Below are positions 5,936 to 6,194 of a stretch of 6,194 nt of DNA, one piece after another (positions within the stretch are counted from its first letter, which is position 1; each line of letters begins with the position of its first letter). The notes under the pieces were generated by a model. That model had not been told where the DNA came from and did not search any database. It was given only the letters and a program-made list of their open reading frames with translations. The position numbers were made by a program, and so were the translations under genes. The stretch is from NCBI GenBank assembly GCA_021154065.1, contig JAJKJG010000035.1:1-6194 (forward strand), in the 5' to 3' direction. Origin of the DNA: Methylobacterium sp. (GTDB lineage Bacteria; Pseudomonadota; Alphaproteobacteria; Rhizobiales; Beijerinckiaceae).

Positions 5936-6124
5936 CCTCTCCCCGCAGAGCTGCTAGCGCAGCTAGCCAGCGGGGAGAGGGCCTTGCGCCGGAGGCGCGA
6001 GGCGACCCCCGGACTTGTTCCGGGGGAAGGGTGAGGGGCGTTTCAGGGCGAGCCACTTCCGGGTACGCCCCCTCACCCGGACGGCTCACGCCGTCTCGGC
6101 CTCTCCCCGCAAGACGGGAAGAGG
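5936..6124. repeat. Composite palindromic intergenic repeat cluster
   Basis: At least six complementary pairs are packed into 189 bp. (1) cctctccccgc 5936-5946 with gcggggagagg 5970-5980, enclosing agctgc 5949-5954 / gcagct 5959-5964. (2) gcgcc/ggcgc around 5986-5998. (3) cccccgga 6006-6013 with tccggggg 6019-6026. (4) gggtgaggggcg 6029-6040 with cgccccctcaccc 6066-6078, one bulge. (5) gacggc 6080-6085 with gccgtc 6090-6095. (6) cctctccccg 6100-6109 with cgggaagagg 6115-6124, one mismatch. The whole is roughly two modules head to head around the large stem (4). This architecture matches dispersed intergenic palindromes common in Alphaproteobacteria. It has no coding capacity; known roles of such repeats are transcript stabilisation, termination or nothing. 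Confidence 0.85.
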
Positions 6125-6180
6125 AATGCGCGCCCGACGCGATCATCCGGATGTCGTACAAGCTCCTCTTGATCGGCGAC

Positions 6181-6194
6181 AAAAAAGCCCCGGC
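6181..6194 (-). terminator. 3' half of a rho-independent terminator at the right edge
   Basis: Read on the minus strand the edge is GCCGGGGC followed by six T residues (6186-6181), the classical descending arm and U-tract. The ascending arm would lie just beyond the window. It would end a minus-strand gene to the right; if the missing arm is preceded by A residues it could act in both directions. Confidence 0.6.

Noticed and set aside
5936..6124. CRISPR array
   Set aside because: The repeats are inverted and nested, not regularly spaced direct repeats, and there are no spacers of constant length.
5313..6182. 289-codon minus-strand frame running through the palindrome cluster into the acetyltransferase region
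   Set aside because: It is out of frame with the acetyltransferase, and its first part is translated palindromic repeat.
1..6194. tRNA, rRNA, insertion sequence, integrase or attachment site
   Set aside because: No tRNA cloverleaf, ribosomal RNA motif, transposase or recombinase coding sequence, or flanking target duplication was seen on either strand.

Overview
The window is high-GC DNA with the gene content of an alphaproteobacterium, most likely of the Hyphomicrobiales (Rhizobiales). Three things suggest this: a giant NAD-dependent glutamate dehydrogenase, a DUF2794 protein (a family known essentially from Alphaproteobacteria), and an intergenic palindrome cluster of the CCTCTCCCC / CCCCTCACCC type common in that class. 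Genus cannot be fixed from the sequence alone.

Layout. Positions 1-3202 (minus) hold the N-terminal 1067 codons of the large NAD-glutamate dehydrogenase, uninterrupted, with the C-terminal part off the left edge. A 125-bp divergent gap (3203-3327) carries a tandem 40/39-bp duplication that includes the ribosome-binding site and start codon of the dehydrogenase gene. Positions 3328-3951 (plus) encode an AhpD-like peroxidase-related protein with an intact Glu/Cys/Cys/His motif. A 354-bp gap (3952-4305) shows only degenerate repeats. Positions 4306-4683 (plus) encode a DUF2794 protein. After a 197-bp gap comes a small exported protein of unknown function (4881-5228, plus) with codon use unlike its neighbours. 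It converges on a phosphinothricin-type GNAT N-acetyltransferase (5333-5863, minus). The right end (5864-6194) is non-coding: a nested palindrome cluster (5936-6124) and half of a rho-independent terminator at the edge.

How the genes relate. They look like separate housekeeping units, not one pathway: glutamate catabolism feeding the TCA cycle, a small redox protein, a conserved unknown, a secreted unknown and a detoxifying acetyltransferase. Spacing and orientation give no sign of a multigene operon. I found no defence system, CRISPR, integrase or transposase. The most distinctive points are the duplicated translation-start hairpin of the dehydrogenase, the atypical exported protein, and the palindrome cluster. 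I do not see a convincing new multigene system.
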